From Bacilli bacterium (GTDB lineage: Bacteria; Bacillota_I; Bacilli_A; RF39; UBA660), in contig JAFUFG010000024.1 in the NCBI GenBank assembly GCA_017470045.1, positions 1 to 5,505 on the forward strand: a DNA stretch of 5,505 nucleotides. Reading direction: 5' to 3'. How positions within the stretch are numbered: position 1 is the stretch's first letter; every line of letters begins with the position of its first letter. A program made the position numbers and the translations under genes. Under the pieces are notes generated by a model that was not told the DNA's origin, searched no databases, and was given only the letters and a program-made list of their open reading frames with translations. Below, in pieces: positions 4,845 through 5,505 of this stretch.

Positions 4845-5505
4845 TTATTCATCTTCGTCTTTTAAACCTAATTCAACGAAGTATTTTTCTTGATCTCTCC
4901 AGTTCTTTAAAGTCTTAACAAAAGTCTCTAAATAAACTTTCTTTCCTAAGAATTCTTCCATATCAGCACGAGCTCTAGTACCAATCTCTTTTAACATAGA
5001 TCCGCCCTTACCAATAATAATCTTTTTGATATTATCTCGATCTACTACAACAAGTACTTGAATATGAACACATTTTTTATTTTCTTCATAGTTCTCTACA
5101 TAGCAAGTAACAGTATGTGGTATTTCATCATGAGTAAGTTCTAAGATTTTTTCTCTCACGAATTCCGCCATAATGAATCGAGTCGTTACATTCGTAAGTT
5201 CATCTTCCGAATAAATACTATCCATCTCATTTAAATGAGACTTAATACATTTTACAAGTTCTCCTAAATTATTCTTACTCTTCGCACTAATCGGAATAAT
5301 CTCTGCGAAATGATACAAATCTTTTACTTCATTAATTTGTTCTAATAATTTTGATTTATCTTTTACTTGATCAATTTTATTTAATAATAAGAAAATTGGA
5401 ATATCATGATCTTTAATCTTATCTAAAATAAATTGATCTCCTCTACCGAATCCACTAGCTGCATCTACTAAGAATAGAATTACATCTACTCCTTCTGTAT
5501 TATTA
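4845..5505 (-). CDS. era: GTPase Era, N-terminus beyond window
   Basis: Era binds the 3' end of 16S rRNA and checks maturation of the 30S subunit, cycling between GTP- and GDP-bound forms. 219 codons are visible and the frame is open to the right edge. Compared with about 300 residues for full Era, roughly 80 are missing, including the P-loop and switch regions (G1-G3). Visible are VILFLVDA (8-15), the G4 motif NKID (42-45), the G5 motif SAK (73-75), the EIPH link (about 127-130) and the KH domain with IIGKGG (163-168). After it come the conserved GTRARADME and the C-terminal KNWR. The domain order is normal. An internal TTG at 5318 is not a start, because the frame upstream continues with Era sequence. 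The gene leads the visible part of the era-yqzL-recO operon. Confidence 0.97.
   Translation of the reverse strand, partial: NNTEGVDVILFLVDAASGFGRGDQFILDKIKDHDIPIFLLLNKIDQVKDKSKLLEQINEVKDLYHFAEIIPISAKSKNNLGELVKCIKSHLNEMDSIYSEDELTNVTTRFIMAEFVREKILELTHDEIPHTVTCYVENYEENKKCVHIQVLVVVDRDNIKKIIIGKGGSMLKEIGTRARADMEEFLGKKVYLETFVKTLKNWRDQEKYFVELGLKDEDE

Noticed and set aside
4845..5318. TTG at 5318 as the start of a short 157-residue protein
   Set aside because: The frame continues upstream with clear Era GTPase sequence including NKID, so the gene is cut by the window edge rather than short.
1..5505. CRISPR array, insertion sequence, tRNA gene, prophage or defence system
   Set aside because: No spaced direct repeats, terminal inverted repeats with transposase, tRNA cloverleaf or phage or defence genes are visible on either strand.

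Overview
The window looks like chromosome from a low-GC Bacillota species, class Bacilli in the broad sense, possibly an uncultured gut or RF39-like lineage. The lineage is an inference from AT-rich coding, the era-yqzL-recO-glycyl-tRNA synthetase order, a single-chain glycyl-tRNA synthetase, a glycine T-box and a SipW/TasA-type operon. TGA is a stop and Trp is TGG, so the code is standard. Every gene I can support lies on the minus strand, so the text runs from high to low coordinates.

5505-3917 is a housekeeping block. The C-terminal three quarters of era come first, then a 30-codon yqzL that is easily overlooked, then recO, closed by a terminator whose loop contains the recO stop codon. 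The ribosome binding site of yqzL lies in the 3' arm of a perfect 10-bp hairpin. Immediately after the recO terminator, a consensus sigma-A promoter (TTGACA, 17 bp, TATAAT) drives an unrecognised 94-residue membrane protein.

3514-1920 is the glycyl-tRNA synthetase unit: a promoter, a compact T-box leader, a long terminator, the synthetase gene and a strong final terminator. The T-box core is canonical and its UGGA bulge fits tRNA-Gly. Stem I, however, seems reduced to a kink-turn-like base and one hairpin, with a GGA specifier in the terminal loop.

1922-1 is a secreted-fibre operon: a 16-bp palindrome, an extended -10 promoter, a possible four-codon leader ORF, a SipW/ER-type signal peptidase, a TasA/camelysin-like secreted beta-sandwich protein, a 17-bp intercistronic hairpin, and a membrane-anchored protein cut by the window edge. 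The last protein carries the same IAPGxxG-type segment as the TasA-like protein. The peptidase presumably processes its neighbour or neighbours, which are then exported and perhaps assembled into a fibre. No wholly new system is evident. The items most worth following up are the reduced T-box leader and the composition of the SipW operon.
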